A stretch of 37,181 nt of DNA from Hyphomicrobiaceae bacterium (GCA_002919265.1 PKEY01000015.1:1-37181), one strand, 5' to 3'; shown: positions 26,854-35,560, counted from the stretch's first letter. Numbers and translations are program-made. Notes: generated from the letters alone by a model not told the origin.

Positions 26854-27489
26854 GTGGCAATCGCTTCGGACATCTCTTCGGCTCACAGTGGTCGCATCCG
26901 CAACTTTCTGGCGGCCACCATCGGGTTCATTGGCAACGTCGTCCTTTTTGCCGGGATTGCCCTGTTGGGTGGACTCGCTACGAGCTGGTACATGATCGAG
27001 GTCGGCTCGCCGTTGACGACGGTGAAGGTGGGCCCGTGGGTTTCCTGGCCCGCTATCGGCACCCCGAATGCGGATCCCTATACGCGGGCGCACATGGCTC
27101 GCCAGGGAAGCATGCCGATCAGCGGCACTCTCGCGCGCGTCTGGGAAGCGCGGACGGATGATACCGGTCAGCGACTTCACTCAAGCTGCGATTACGCTGT
27201 GGTTGGCCGCGGACTGAATGACGGCTTCTGGACGATCGCCGTTTTCGATGACAGCGGTCAGCTCATTCCCAATGCTGCTGGACGATACGCCTTCAATTCC
27301 AGCTCGATCATGCGGGCGCCGGATGGGAGCTTTCACGTATCGCTCTCACGCGACGCTCGCCCAGGAAACTGGCTCCCCACAAGCGGTGCCGGTCGTTTCA
27401 AGGTGGTCCTGACGCTGCTCGAAGCCGGGGATGGGCTGGGGCCTGATGGAACCGGACTGCCCGAAATCAGAAGGGTGGCCTGCCGATGA
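26854..27489 (+). CDS. DUF1214 domain membrane-anchored protein
   Basis: A 211-residue protein with one N-terminal membrane helix (FIGNVVLFAGIALLGGLATSWYMI) and an exported beta-rich DUF1214 domain: GSMPISGTLARVWEARTDD, CDYAVVGRGL, FWTIAVFDDSGQLIPNAAGRYAFNSS and SLSRDARPGNWLPT. In larger two-domain proteins DUF1254 and DUF1214 occur together; here they are separate small proteins. GTG start 2 bp after the PBP1a stop and an ATGA overlap with the next gene indicate tight translational coupling, so a role in wall synthesis or its control is likely by context only. Confidence 0.85.
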   Translation: MAIASDISSAHSGRIRNFLAATIGFIGNVVLFAGIALLGGLATSWYMIEVGSPLTTVKVGPWVSWPAIGTPNADPYTRAHMARQGSMPISGTLARVWEARTDDTGQRLHSSCDYAVVGRGLNDGFWTIAVFDDSGQLIPNAAGRYAFNSSSIMRAPDGSFHVSLSRDARPGNWLPTSGAGRFKVVLTLLEAGDGLGPDGTGLPEIRRVACR

Positions 27490-28079
27490 CGCGCGGATGG
27501 TTTGGTGGTGGGCTGTTGACAGCGATCCTCGCCGGATTGGCGGGTGCGGGTATTGTGCACATCGCCACGACGTTCGCCACGCCCGAGCTTATGCGGCCGA
27601 ATGCGTATGATCGGCTTGCCGAGCATCTGCCGGTGAATTCGCTGGTTGTCCTTCCTCCGCCGAGCCCCGAAACCCAGCTCGTGCCTTACCAGGAGCCTGA
27701 CATGCACATCGCCATTTGCCACTACGACGTCAGTGGCGGGCCTGTGACGGCGCAGGTCATCCTGCCGAGCAGCGGGTGGACGTTGGCGCTTTACTCTGCG
27801 GCGGGGGACAATTTCTACGTGATGCCAGGGCGTGATCAGAGGATCACGACAGTAAACGCTATCCTTGTTTCAGCTGGGGACGAGGCCGCGCTTCCGCAGC
27901 CGGTAGCACAGCAGAGGACGCGCGGAGTTGCGCCCACGTACATTCATGTTCCGGCGCCGACCGGACTGTTGGTGATCAGAGGACCCTTGAGAGGGGAAAG
28001 CTATCGGGCGGAGGTGGAAGCGGTTCTGTCCCGCGCAAGCTGCCAGCGTGCAGCTTCGCGTCAACCTCAAGTGGAGTAG
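27486..28079 (+). CDS. DUF1254 domain membrane-anchored protein
   Basis: A 197-residue protein with an N-terminal membrane helix (LLTAILAGLAGAGIVHIATTF) and a DUF1254 region: ATPELMRPNAYDRLAEHLPVN, later MHIAICHYDVSGGPV, WTLALYSAAGDNFYVMP, and TGLLVIRGPL. It overlaps the DUF1214 gene by ATGA and probably works with it as a pair at the membrane. No enzymatic motif is visible. Ends 11 bp from the convergent small gene at 28091. Confidence 0.83.
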   Translation: MTRGWFGGGLLTAILAGLAGAGIVHIATTFATPELMRPNAYDRLAEHLPVNSLVVLPPPSPETQLVPYQEPDMHIAICHYDVSGGPVTAQVILPSSGWTLALYSAAGDNFYVMPGRDQRITTVNAILVSAGDEAALPQPVAQQRTRGVAPTYIHVPAPTGLLVIRGPLRGESYRAEVEAVLSRASCQRAASRQPQVE

Positions 28080-28090
28080 TCGTTTTTCGG

Positions 28091-28270
28091 TCAGTCCGGG
28101 ATGATGAGGACGTCTCGCTTCGGCCCCGGTGCACCTTCGGAAGGTGCCATACGCTCGTAACGAACTCCCGGAAAAATTACAATTTCTGCCGGCTTCTCAT
28201 TCGTCTTAGCGCGGGAGTTCGATGAGGTCGCGCGCTCACGCGTGCGGTTCAAGGCGATGATGTTGCCCAT
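28091..28270 (-). CDS. Small conserved-looking hypothetical protein
   Basis: A 59-residue protein starting GNIIALNRTRER and containing IVIFPGVRYERM, a pattern I associate with short uncharacterised Hyphomicrobiales proteins. Middle part is Ser/Lys-rich. The frame extends 24 residues upstream to 28342, but the internal ATG at 28270 gives the familiar N terminus and fits a transcript starting downstream of the CtrA box at 28354-28369. Ribosome site weak. Function unknown. Confidence 0.6.
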   Translation of the reverse strand: MGNIIALNRTRERATSSNSRAKTNEKPAEIVIFPGVRYERMAPSEGAPGPKRDVLIIPD

Positions 28271-28353
28271 GGCCAAGGTATCGCGTCTCGATGGTGTCGA
28301 AGAGGCATAGCAACTAAAGCGTGTAAACTCCGTTAGCATCACGCAGTGAGTCG

Positions 28354-28369
28354 GTTAACGAGTCGTTAA
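28354..28369 (-). promoter_or_regulatory. CtrA-binding box upstream of the small gene at 28091-28270
   Basis: Read on the minus strand: TTAA, seven bases (CGACTCG), TTAAC, an exact match to the CtrA consensus. The spacer holds one GANTC (CcrM) site and another lies 8 bp further on (28348-28352). The box overlaps the stop codon of the DUF1491 gene and sits about 85-100 bp before the ATG at 28270. Confidence 0.68.
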
Positions 28370-28722
28370 GATTGGTCAACCGGAGCCAGCCACTGATCGA
28401 GAAAGTGCCGGCCCTCGCGATCTTCGATTTCGAGAATCCAAAGGTCAGGATCGAATTCGAGCTGGCGTGAGAGATACTCGTTGACCTGTTCTTCCGTGAC
28501 TGTCGGTCCATCGAGGTGGGCGACCCATTTTCGCTCGTAATCCCCGGTGTCAAAGCCAGCTGGCGCTGGGCCAAAGAGCCGGGCAGTGCCGTCGAGACGA
28601 TTGACTTTCACGAATATGGCCCCGGCATCATCATCGCCGTGCCGGGCCACAACAGCCCAAACACCTGCGGCAGCACAGCTGCGCAGAAAAGCCTTCGCCC
28701 AGATCTCGGCTTTGAGACGCAT
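28366..28722 (-). CDS. DUF1491 family protein
   Basis: A 118-residue protein matching DUF1491: RLKAEIWAKAFLRSC at the start, AIFVKVNRLDG, the segment ARLFGPAP, and FDPDLWILEIEDREGRHFL near the end. A small cytoplasmic alpha/beta protein of alphaproteobacteria without known function. Its TAA is part of a CtrA box. It begins 55 bp after the peptidoglycan-binding gene ends, in the same direction, and has only a weak ribosome site, so the two may share a transcript. Confidence 0.87.
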   Translation of the reverse strand: MRLKAEIWAKAFLRSCAAAGVWAVVARHGDDDAGAIFVKVNRLDGTARLFGPAPAGFDTGDYERKWVAHLDGPTVTEEQVNEYLSRQLEFDPDLWILEIEDREGRHFLDQWLAPVDQS

Positions 28723-28777
28723 GTGTAAGTGTTAGCCGGCCAACTGGCGGCAGCGCAATGCGGATGGACGCACTGTG

Positions 28778-29458
28778 TTATTGGGCAGAAGCGCGCCGCT
28801 GCTTGCGGACCGTTGCCTCGCGCAGCTTAAGCATGAGTGCGCCGGATACGCGACCAGAAGGGGTGAGGCCATTGCGGGACTCAAATTCGCGGATCGCGCG
28901 CACAGTCTCCGGGCCCATGCGGCCATCGACGCTCCTGATGGGATAGCCGAGCGACTTCAGCGAGCCCTGTACGGAACGAATGATTTCCCGGGCCTCCGGG
29001 TGAGGCTCTCGCGACGAACCAGCAGCGGGGGGTGACGGCACGCCGAACAAAATTGCTTTCAGAAGAGCCTCGGTCGGCTGACCGGTCAGCGGCAGGCCGT
29101 GGTCGTGCTCATAGGCCATGACGGCCGCGCGCGTTACGGGATGGACGAGGCCATCCGCGGGACCAGGCTCATAGCCAAGTTGGGCAAGCTCGCGCTGGAT
29201 GGCGCGCACCACATCAACGTCAAAATCGGCCCTTGCGGGCGACGGTTGTTCCTTAAGGCTACCCGACGTCGAGCCGGTTTGCTCAATGGAGCTTTCGAGA
29301 ACAGGTGGGGGGCGACGAAAAGCGGTCTCACCGAGCCGCTGCACGCGGGCAAACAGATCGGGCCGCGTGCCATGCTGCAGATACATGACGTTCCACCAGA
29401 CGCCGGCACACGCTGCAAAGCAGGCGCACAGCACGATTTTCGCCCGCCGCGGAAGCAT
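28778..29458 (-). CDS. Membrane-anchored peptidoglycan-binding protein
   Basis: A 226-residue protein with an N-terminal membrane anchor (RAKIVLCACFAACAGVWWNV) and two PG_binding_1 domains, at about residues 95-135 (VRAIQRELAQLGYEPGPADG...) and 165-215 (IRSVQGSLKSLGYPIRSVDGRMG). These three-helix modules bind the glycan or peptide of the wall in the periplasm. No catalytic domain is attached, so it is likely a binding or recruiting factor. Start: ATG at 29458 with GAGG seven bases upstream; ATG at 29500 lacks one. A perfect CtrA box and a TATTAA -10-like element lie just upstream. Confidence 0.88.
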   Translation of the reverse strand: MLPRRAKIVLCACFAACAGVWWNVMYLQHGTRPDLFARVQRLGETAFRRPPPVLESSIEQTGSTSGSLKEQPSPARADFDVDVVRAIQRELAQLGYEPGPADGLVHPVTRAAVMAYEHDHGLPLTGQPTEALLKAILFGVPSPPAAGSSREPHPEAREIIRSVQGSLKSLGYPIRSVDGRMGPETVRAIREFESRNGLTPSGRVSGALMLKLREATVRKQRRASAQ

Positions 29459-29527
29459 GTATCGACCTCGGTGCCTGTAATCCCCTGAGTCCCAAACCAT
29501 AGATGGGTTAATATCGGGAAAGCAGCG

Positions 29528-29544
29528 TTAACATCTCGTTAACT
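29528..29544. promoter_or_regulatory. CtrA-binding box between the peptidoglycan-binding gene and sufE
   Basis: GTTAAC-ATCTC-GTTAAC reads as TTAA-N7-TTAAC on both strands. On the minus strand a TATTAA (29513-29508) follows 14 bp later, about 50 bp before the ATG at 29458; a GANTC site (29487-29491) lies between. On the plus strand sufE starts about 100 bp downstream. Confidence 0.75.
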
Positions 29545-29643
29545 GCTGTGCGGCGCGACGCCGGGGTTGCAAGAGCTGGCGCGGATTGCCTATTTCCTGG
29601 GTGCGCTTGAGCCGCCGGATGGCGCGGCTGGCGGAGAGCAAGG

Positions 29644-30096
29644 ATGTCCATCGCAAGCATCGCGGAAATCAGGTCTGACTTCGAACTGCTCGACGAGTGG
29701 GAGGACCGCTACCGGTATGTCATCGAACTCGGTCGCGCGCTTCCGCCGTTCGACGATGCCTTGCGTACGGACGCCAACAAGGTACGGGGCTGCGCCAGTC
29801 AGGTCTGGCTCGCGACGGAGGTGGTGCCTCCGGCCGATGGCACGAGCTCCCCGCGGCTGCGCTTCCGGGGTGACAGTGACGCGCACATCGTGCGCGGTTT
29901 GATCGCGATCCTGTTTTCCATCTACCAGGACAAGACGCCTGAAGAGATCCTGGCCATCGACGCGCGCAGGATTCTTGCGGACCTTGGCCTGCAAGAGCAC
30001 CTCACGCCTCAGCGCTCCAACGGCTTTGCGTCGATGGTCGAACGCATCCGCGCTGACGCGCGGGCCGTGTCGGAAGGGAAGTTTCGGGCCAACTGA
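29644..30096 (+). CDS. sufE: SufE-type sulfur acceptor protein
   Basis: A 150-residue SufE/CsdE-family protein that takes persulfide sulfur from a cysteine desulfurase (SufS/CsdA) for iron-sulfur cluster building. The acceptor is Cys50 in KVRGCASQVW; further family features are WEDRYRYVIELGRALPP and GLIAILFSIYQDKTPEEIL. GGAG lies seven bases before the ATG. It is not in a suf operon here, as is usual for the lone sufE of this order. The [4Fe-4S] enzyme LeuC in this window is one of many possible clients. Confidence 0.94.
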   Translation: MSIASIAEIRSDFELLDEWEDRYRYVIELGRALPPFDDALRTDANKVRGCASQVWLATEVVPPADGTSSPRLRFRGDSDAHIVRGLIAILFSIYQDKTPEEILAIDARRILADLGLQEHLTPQRSNGFASMVERIRADARAVSEGKFRAN

Positions 30097-30131
30097 ACCA
30101 AGGATTGCTCTAGCGGATTTTGGCGTGCCGA

Positions 30132-30623
30132 CTAGCGTCTGACACGCCGGCGCGGTGCTTCAAATGCGCCTTGATTCGGCTCGCCTTCAGGGCGGCCGTC
30201 CCGCTGCGAAACTGTGGAGCGGGGATTAGCGCAACCTGTCAGCCAGATGTCGTAGACCGGGTGCTCGACGGCATTGAGCCCCGGGCTTTCCGCGAACATC
30301 CAGCCGGTGAAAATCCGTTGCTCCTGCCCGTTGAGCATGACCTCGTCGACCTCGACGAAAGTGGTCGTCTTGGGCTGCTCCGTGGGCGGGCGCGAGTAGC
30401 ACACCCGCGGTGTGATCTTGAGGGAGCCGAATTGGTACGTCTTGTTGAGCTCCATCGGGATCCGCTGGACCTGCGCGGTCACTTTGTCGAGCGCGGCAAA
30501 GATCGCCACGTCGTTCTCGATTCGCTCAGCAGATGCCGGAATCGCCGAGATGGCCAAGAAAACCGGGACGACCGCCAAGCCACGCAGTCGCCCGGGAATT
30601 TTTCGATGTCTTGGACGTTGCAT
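30132..30623 (-). CDS. DUF2155 domain exported protein
   Basis: A 163-residue protein with a basic N terminus and signal peptide (VVPVFLAISAIPASA). The DUF2155 domain is visible as AALDKVTAQVQRIPM, FGSLKITPRVCYSRPPTEQP, VEVDEV and RIFTGWMFAESPGLNAVEHPVYDIWL-type sequence ending in a cysteine (TGC). The C-terminal tail is basic. Function unknown; the domain is commonly found next to NDUFA12 in alphaproteobacteria, as here (90 bp). ATG at 30623 is chosen because it places the signal peptide correctly. Confidence 0.87.
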   Translation of the reverse strand: MQRPRHRKIPGRLRGLAVVPVFLAISAIPASAERIENDVAIFAALDKVTAQVQRIPMELNKTYQFGSLKITPRVCYSRPPTEQPKTTTFVEVDEVMLNGQEQRIFTGWMFAESPGLNAVEHPVYDIWLTGCANPRSTVSQRDGRPEGEPNQGAFEAPRRRVRR

Positions 30624-30713
30624 GTGCTCTCGCTCGGTCGTGTCAGTGAACAACCCGAGCGAGCAGCGTGGGAGTAAAATTGGCGCGAAGATGGCCGCCG
30701 ACGGCATAACGCA

Positions 30714-31112
30714 CTACTGCGGCCGCCAGGGCTTGTAGTCGCTCGTGGTCTTCTGGCGTTGTCCTGCGCCGACAATGGAGCCCGACGGGCGGTAGGCCTG
30801 CGGCGTGCCCGTCATATTCATGCGATGCGGCTTTTGCCAGGGCCGGCGGTGGTAGGTCTCCTGCGTTGGCGGCGTGTCCACCGTATAGTGCAGCCAGCTA
30901 AACCAGTCCGGCGGTACCTGCGTCGGCTCCGAAAGGTGCCGGTAAACCACCCAGCGGCGGGGCTTGCCGTTCGGACCGACACCCGACTTCTGAACATAGT
31001 AGCGGTTGCCGAATTCGTCCTCGCCGACAAACTGGCCCTGACGCCAGATGGTGAAGCGCGTTCCCCAGGTGTTGCCGCTCCACCAACTGAAGATTTCTTT
31101 CAGCATACCCAT
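30714..31112 (-). CDS. NADH:ubiquinone oxidoreductase accessory subunit NDUFA12
   Basis: A 132-residue homologue of the mitochondrial complex I subunit NDUFA12 (B17.2). Typical blocks: FVGEDEFGNRYYV, RRWVVY, PPDWFSWLHYTVDTPPT and the PW.KPHRMN region. In alphaproteobacteria this supernumerary subunit binds the peripheral arm of respiratory complex I. The frame runs on upstream to 31223 but ATG at 31112, with GGGA nine bases upstream, gives the family N terminus (GMLKEIFSWW). A second ATG six bases later is possible. Confidence 0.92.
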   Translation of the reverse strand: MGMLKEIFSWWSGNTWGTRFTIWRQGQFVGEDEFGNRYYVQKSGVGPNGKPRRWVVYRHLSEPTQVPPDWFSWLHYTVDTPPTQETYHRRPWQKPHRMNMTGTPQAYRPSGSIVGAGQRQKTTSDYKPWRPQ

Positions 31113-31401
31113 GTCGGTCGATCCCTGCGGTCCCGCGCATTCGATTTGTTTGCCGAGAGGCGCATAACGCACCCCCTTGTGACTGTCCAGTCGGCCAATG
31201 CGCGCTGCAGAATTACAACACACGCGTGGCTCGGAATCGTCCTAGCATTCGTCACAGTTCGTCCCATCACGCATTTGTGGTGCGAGGCCGGCTCCTAAAG
31301 TTCGCGCCTCTTGACGTGCCGCTTGTGCCGATGCCGCCGCGTGTTCCGGTGTTCAACCTCCCACTGTTTTTGCACCGGTTCTCCACTGCCGGTCCGCAGG
31401 C

Positions 31402-31417
31402 CCACTACATTTAGCGC
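31402..31417. promoter_or_regulatory. NrdR-box-like sequence upstream of nrdJ
   Basis: CTACATTTAG (31405-31414) fits the palindromic NrdR core CwAnATnTwG exactly; flanking bases do not follow the ACA/TGT arms. NrdR boxes usually occur in pairs; only a poor partner (CCTACAAAATCG, about 29 bp on) is seen. About 405 bp before nrdJ. Confidence 0.35.
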
Positions 31418-31666
31418 CTCTTGTATCTACGCCCTACAAAATCGTGACTAACTTCACGAATCGCCGTAGCTTTTTGATCGTTGTCGCGGTAAAGATCACC
31501 CGTGCTCGACGCGGGTGGAGGGACACTCTGGTAGCTCTGGGGACAAGAGCCGGAGCGCCCCGCGACGAGGATCGTCTGCCGCGGGGGGTTAAACGGCAGA
31601 TGTAACTGCAGCACCCCGCATGGCTGCAGGGAGTTTTGCGTTCTTCCGAGTTCGTTCGTGTTTTGA

Positions 31667-31683
31667 GCCCGGCTCTGCCGGGC
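31667..31683 (+). other. Strong hairpin in the nrdJ leader
   Basis: GCCCGGC-TCT-GCCGGGC, a perfect 7-bp GC stem with a 3-base loop, about 140 bp before nrdJ. No T-tract follows, so it is not a terminator; it may be part of a leader structure. Confidence 0.45.
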
Positions 31684-31821
31684 CCGTGCCGGATTCACCT
31701 TCGGCGCGGAGGAGTTTGAGTCACTCGAGCCGCGACGCGCGCGGCGCGATCCAGAAACAGCTTGCCGGTGCGGCCCACAAGGGTACCGCGGCGGCGCGAA
31801 GAGAAGATGCGCGGGGGCCAT

Positions 31822-34800
31822 ATGAAGATTACGCGGCGCTTCACTCAAGCCGGCCGGTCACCTTACGAGTCCATCCCATTCCGTCGAGCAAACAGTGAGA
31901 TCAAGAACCCAGACGGTTCGGTCGTCTTCCGTCTTGAAGGCTTCATGGTGCCGGAGCACTGGAGCCAGGTAGCGGCCGACATTCTGGCGCAGAAATATTT
32001 CCGCAAGGCCGGTGTGCCGCGGCGCCTGAAGCGCGTCGAGGAAACCCAGGTTCCGTCCTGGCTGTGGCGGTCCGTGCCGGACGAGGCCGCGCTGGCCGAA
32101 CTGCCCGAGAACGAGCGTTATGGCGGCGAAACGGACGCGCGGCAGGTCTTTGATCGTCTTGCCGGCACCTGGACGTACTGGGGCTGGAAGGGCGGCTACT
32201 TCACCACCGAAGATGACGCGCGCGCGTTCTTCGACGAACTCCGCTACATGCTGGCCATGCAGATGGCCGCGCCGAACAGCCCGCAGTGGTTCAACACGGG
32301 CCTGCACTGGGCCTACGGCATCGACGGACCGGGTCAGGGGCACTACTACGTTGACCACGAGACTGGCCGGTTGATGCAGTCGACCTCGGCCTACGAGCAT
32401 CCGCAGCCGCACGCGTGCTTCATCCAATCCATCGAGGACGATCTCGTGAACGAGAACGGGATCATGGACCTCTGGGTACGCGAGGCTCGGCTCTTCAAAT
32501 ACGGCTCGGGCACGGGCACCAACTTCTCCAAGCTGCGCGCGGCGAACGAGCCGCTGTCCGGTGGCGGACGGTCCTCGGGCCTGATGAGCTTCCTCAAGAT
32601 CGGCGATCGCGCGGCCGGCGCCATCAAGTCGGGCGGCACCACGCGGCGCGCCGCGAAAATGGTCGTGGTCGACGTCGACCACCCGGACATCGAGGAGTTC
32701 ATCAACTGGAAAGTTCGCGAGGAGCAGAAGGTCGCCGCGCTCGTCACCGGCTCCAAGATCTGCCAGAAGCGGCTCAAGGCCATCATGAAGGCCTGCGTGA
32801 ATTGCGAGGCCGAGGGTGATGCCTGCTTCGATCCCGCGAAGAACCCGGCGCTGAAGCGCGCCATCAAGGAAGCCCGTCGTGACCAGATCCCGGCGAGCTA
32901 CATCGCTCGCGTGATCCAGTTCGCGCGCCAGGGCTTCAAGGACATTGAGTTCGAGACGTACGACACCGACTGGGACAGCGAGGCCTACCTCACGGTTTCC
33001 GGCCAGAACTCTAACAACTCCGTCCGCGTGACGGATGAGTTCCTGCGCGCCGTGCTGGAGGACAAGGAGTGGGGCTTGACCGCGCGGACCACGGGCGAGG
33101 TGGTGAAAACCGTCCGCGCCCGCGATCTGTGGGACCAGATCGGCTACGCCGCCTGGGCCTGCGCCGACCCGGGCATCCAGTTCCACACCACGATCAACGA
33201 TTGGCACACCTGCCCGCAGTCCGGCCCGATCCGCGCGTCCAATCCGTGCTCGGAGTACATGTTCCTCGACGACACGGCCTGCAACCTGGCGTCGTTGAAC
33301 CTGATGATGTTCCGGGCAAAGAATGCCGACGTAAAGAGCGGCGTTCTTTTCGACACCGATTCGTTCGAGCACGCCTGCCGGCTCTGGACCATCGTGCTCG
33401 AGATCTCCGTGCTGATGGCGCAGTTCCCGAGCCGGAAGATCGCGGAGCTCTCGTATCGCTATCGGACGCTGGGCTTGGGCTTCGCCAACATCGGCGGTCT
33501 CCTGATGGGCTCCGGCATTCCCTATGATTCGCCCGAGGGCCGCGCCATCTGCGGTGCGATCTCGGCAATCATGACGGGCGTCGCCTATGCGACCTCGGCG
33601 GAAATGGCGAAGGAGCTCGGGCCCTTCCCCGGCTACTTCAAGAACGCCGACGATATGCTGCGCGTCATCCGCAACCACCGCCGCGCGGCTTACGGCGAGA
33701 AGGACGGCTACGAGCGGCTTTCGACGCCGCCGGTGCCGCTGGACCATGCCTCCTGCCCGGATGCCAACCTGGTCGAAGCCGCGAAGCGGGCGTGGGACCG
33801 CGCGCTCCAGCTCGGCGAGGCGCATGGCTATCGCAATGCCCAGGCGACCGTGATCGCGCCGACAGGCACCATCGGCCTCGTGATGGATTGCGATACCACG
33901 GGCATCGAGCCGGACTTCGCCCTGGTGAAGTTCAAGAAGCTGGCCGGCGGCGGTTACTTCAAGATCATCAACCGCTCGGTGCCGCTGGCCCTGCGTGCGC
34001 TGGGCTACAGCGAATCCGAGATCGCAGAGATCGAGGCCTACGCTGTTGGCCACGGTTCGCTGCGGCAGGCGCCGGCCATCAACCACGCGACGCTCAAGGC
34101 CAAGGGCTTCACGGACGAGGCCCTGCAGAAGATCGAGGACGCGCTCGCGACGGCGTTTGATATCAAGTTCGTCTTCAACCGCTGGACCCTGGGCGACCAG
34201 TTCCTGACGGAAACGCTCAAGATCCCGGTCGAAAAGCTCAACGAGCCTGGTTTCGACCTGCTCACGCACCTCGGCTTCTCAAAGAAGGACATCGAGGCCG
34301 CGAACGAGCACGCCTGCGGGGCCATGACGCTCGAAGGCGCGCCGCATCTGAAGCCGGAGCATCTGCCGGTCTTTGATTGCGCCAATCCGTGCGGGCGTCG
34401 CGGCAAGCGGTTCCTGTCGGTGGAGAGCCACATCCGCATGATGGCGGCGGCGCAGCCATTCATCTCGGGTGCCATCTCCAAGACCATCAACATGCCCAAC
34501 GACGCGACTGTGGAGGACTGCAAGCAGGCCTACCTGTTGTCGTGGCGGCTGGGTCTCAAGGCCAACGCGCTTTACCGCGATGGCTCGAAGCTGTCGCAGC
34601 CGCTCAACGCGCAGCTCCTGGGCGACGATACCGACGAGCAGGAGGAGGTGGCCGAGCAGCTCACGGCCGACAAGCCGATGGCCGCGCGCTCGCAGGTGGT
34701 GGCTGAGCGGATCGTCGAGCGGGTTGTCGAGCGTGTCCGTGGCCGCGAGAAGCTGCCGGCGCGGCGCAAGGGCTACACGCAGAAGGCCACCGTTGGCGGG

Positions 34801-35532
34801 CACAAGGTTTACCTGCGCACGGGCGAGTACGAGGATGGCCGCCTCGGCGAAATCTTCATCGACATGCACAAGGAGGGCGCTGCTTTCCGGTCGTTGATGA
34901 ACAACTTCGCCATCGCGGTGAGCCTTGGGCTCCAGTACGGCGTGCCGCTGGAGGAATACGTGGAGGCCTTCACCTTCACGCGCTTCGAGCCGGCCGGCAT
35001 CGTGCAGGGCAACGAGGCGATCAAGAACGCGACCTCGATCCTCGACTACATCTTCCGTGAGCTGGCGGTTTCCTACCTTGGCCGTCACGACCTCGCGCAC
35101 GTCGATCCGGCGGAAATCGTCGGTGCCACGGCGCTGGGCTCGTCGGACCAGCAGCTGGAGCAGGGCCAGTCGGCGGTAAACCCGGCGACGAAGTACGTGA
35201 GCCGCGGTCTCGTGCGCGGCACTGTGGTCGGTCTTGTGTCGCGGTCTGATGAAAGCCATTCCGCCGAAGAGCACCATGATGCGGCGCATGCGTCGGCAAC
35301 GACGATGGAGGCGCCGGTCCATCATCACCACGCCGGCGACGTCACATCGCATCACCTGGAAACGGTGGGATCGTTGGCGCTCAAGCCGCAATCCAGTGTG
35401 GAGCTTGCTGCCCAGGCCCGCATACGCGGCTACGAAGGCGAAGCCTGCCGGGAATGCGGAAACTTCACGCTCGTGCGGAATGGCACGTGCTTGAAGTGCG
35501 ATACCTGCGGCGGGACGAGTGGGTGTTCGTAA
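31822..35532 (+). CDS. nrdJ: Vitamin B12-dependent (class II) ribonucleotide reductase
   Basis: A 1236-residue adenosylcobalamin-dependent ribonucleotide reductase, making deoxyribonucleotides for DNA synthesis in the presence or absence of oxygen. Seen: Cys199 in [10 protein letters not shown], the class II pattern [12 protein letters not shown], active-site NPCSE (Asn474-Glu478), a TSCPD-type domain (about 985-1075), a His-rich linker (1146-1178) and a C-terminal cysteine module (Cys1209, 1212, 1223, 1226, 1229, 1235) resembling a zinc ribbon plus a redox tail. Start at ATG 31822 gives the family N terminus [17 protein letters not shown]; upstream in-frame ATGs at 31762 and 31807 are less likely. 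GC content is very high, producing long false frames on the other strand. This is probably the housekeeping reductase; no nrdA/nrdB is seen here. Confidence 0.96.
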   Translation: MKITRRFTQAGRSPYESIPFRRANSEIKNPDGSVVFRLEGFMVPEHWSQVAADILAQKYFRKAGVPRRLKRVEETQVPSWLWRSVPDEAALAELPENERYGGETDARQVFDRLAGTWTYWGWKGGYFTTEDDARAFFDELRYMLAMQMAAPNSPQWFNTGLHWAYGIDGPGQGHYYVDHETGRLMQSTSAYEHPQPHACFIQSIEDDLVNENGIMDLWVREARLFKYGSGTGTNFSKLRAANEPLSGGGRSSGLMSFLKIGDRAAGAIKSGGTTRRAAKMVVVDVDHPDIEEFINWKVREEQKVAALVTGSKICQKRLKAIMKACVNCEAEGDACFDPAKNPALKRAIKEARRDQIPASYIARVIQFARQGFKDIEFETYDTDWDSEAYLTVSGQNSNNSVRVTDEFLRAVLEDKEWGLTARTTGEVVKTVRARDLWDQIGYAAWACADPGIQFHTTINDWHTCPQSGPIRASNPCSEYMFLDDTACNLASLNLMMFRAKNADVKSGVLFDTDSFEHACRLWTIVLEISVLMAQFPSRKIAELSYRYRTLGLGFANIGGLLMGSGIPYDSPEGRAICGAISAIMTGVAYATSAEMAKELGPFPGYFKNADDMLRVIRNHRRAAYGEKDGYERLSTPPVPLDHASCPDANLVEAAKRAWDRALQLGEAHGYRNAQATVIAPTGTIGLVMDCDTTGIEPDFALVKFKKLAGGGYFKIINRSVPLALRALGYSESEIAEIEAYAVGHGSLRQAPAINHATLKAKGFTDEALQKIEDALATAFDIKFVFNRWTLGDQFLTETLKIPVEKLNEPGFDLLTHLGFSKKDIEAANEHACGAMTLEGAPHLKPEHLPVFDCANPCGRRGKRFLSVESHIRMMAAAQPFISGAISKTINMPNDATVEDCKQAYLLSWRLGLKANALYRDGSKLSQPLNAQLLGDDTDEQEEVAEQLTADKPMAARSQVVAERIVERVVERVRGREKLPARRKGYTQKATVGGHKVYLRTGEYEDGRLGEIFIDMHKEGAAFRSLMNNFAIAVSLGLQYGVPLEEYVEAFTFTRFEPAGIVQGNEAIKNATSILDYIFRELAVSYLGRHDLAHVDPAEIVGATALGSSDQQLEQGQSAVNPATKYVSRGLVRGTVVGLVSRSDESHSAEEHHDAAHASATTMEAPVHHHHAGDVTSHHLETVGSLALKPQSSVELAAQARIRGYEGEACRECGNFTLVRNGTCLKCDTCGGTSGCS

Positions 35533-35560
35533 AGGAAGTTAACGCGTAGGTCTGACTGCT

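Larger units (their letters stand above)
31113..31821. other. 709-bp divergent intergenic region (NDUFA12 / nrdJ)
   Basis: No gene is convincing here; short frames present are unsupported. It contains the promoter of NDUFA12 (left part), an A/T-richer belt at about 31400-31490, a NrdR-box-like sequence at 31402-31417, a hairpin around CCCCGCG...CGCGGGG (about 31557-31586), and a perfect hairpin at 31667-31683. GANTC sites occur at 31692-31696 and 31718-31722. If transcription starts in the A/T-rich belt, nrdJ has a leader of about 350 nt. I looked for a cobalamin riboswitch and did not see its B12 box. Confidence 0.5.

Noticed and set aside
31113-31821. Cobalamin riboswitch before nrdJ
   Set aside because: Considered because the enzyme needs B12, but I could not find a B12 box or the conserved core on either strand.
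31858-34269. Open frame of 803 codons on the minus strand opposite nrdJ
   Set aside because: It is the mirror of a very GC-rich gene whose third-position bias removes stops on the other strand. The protein has no recognisable domain and is rich in Arg, Gly and Ala; nrdJ itself is certain.
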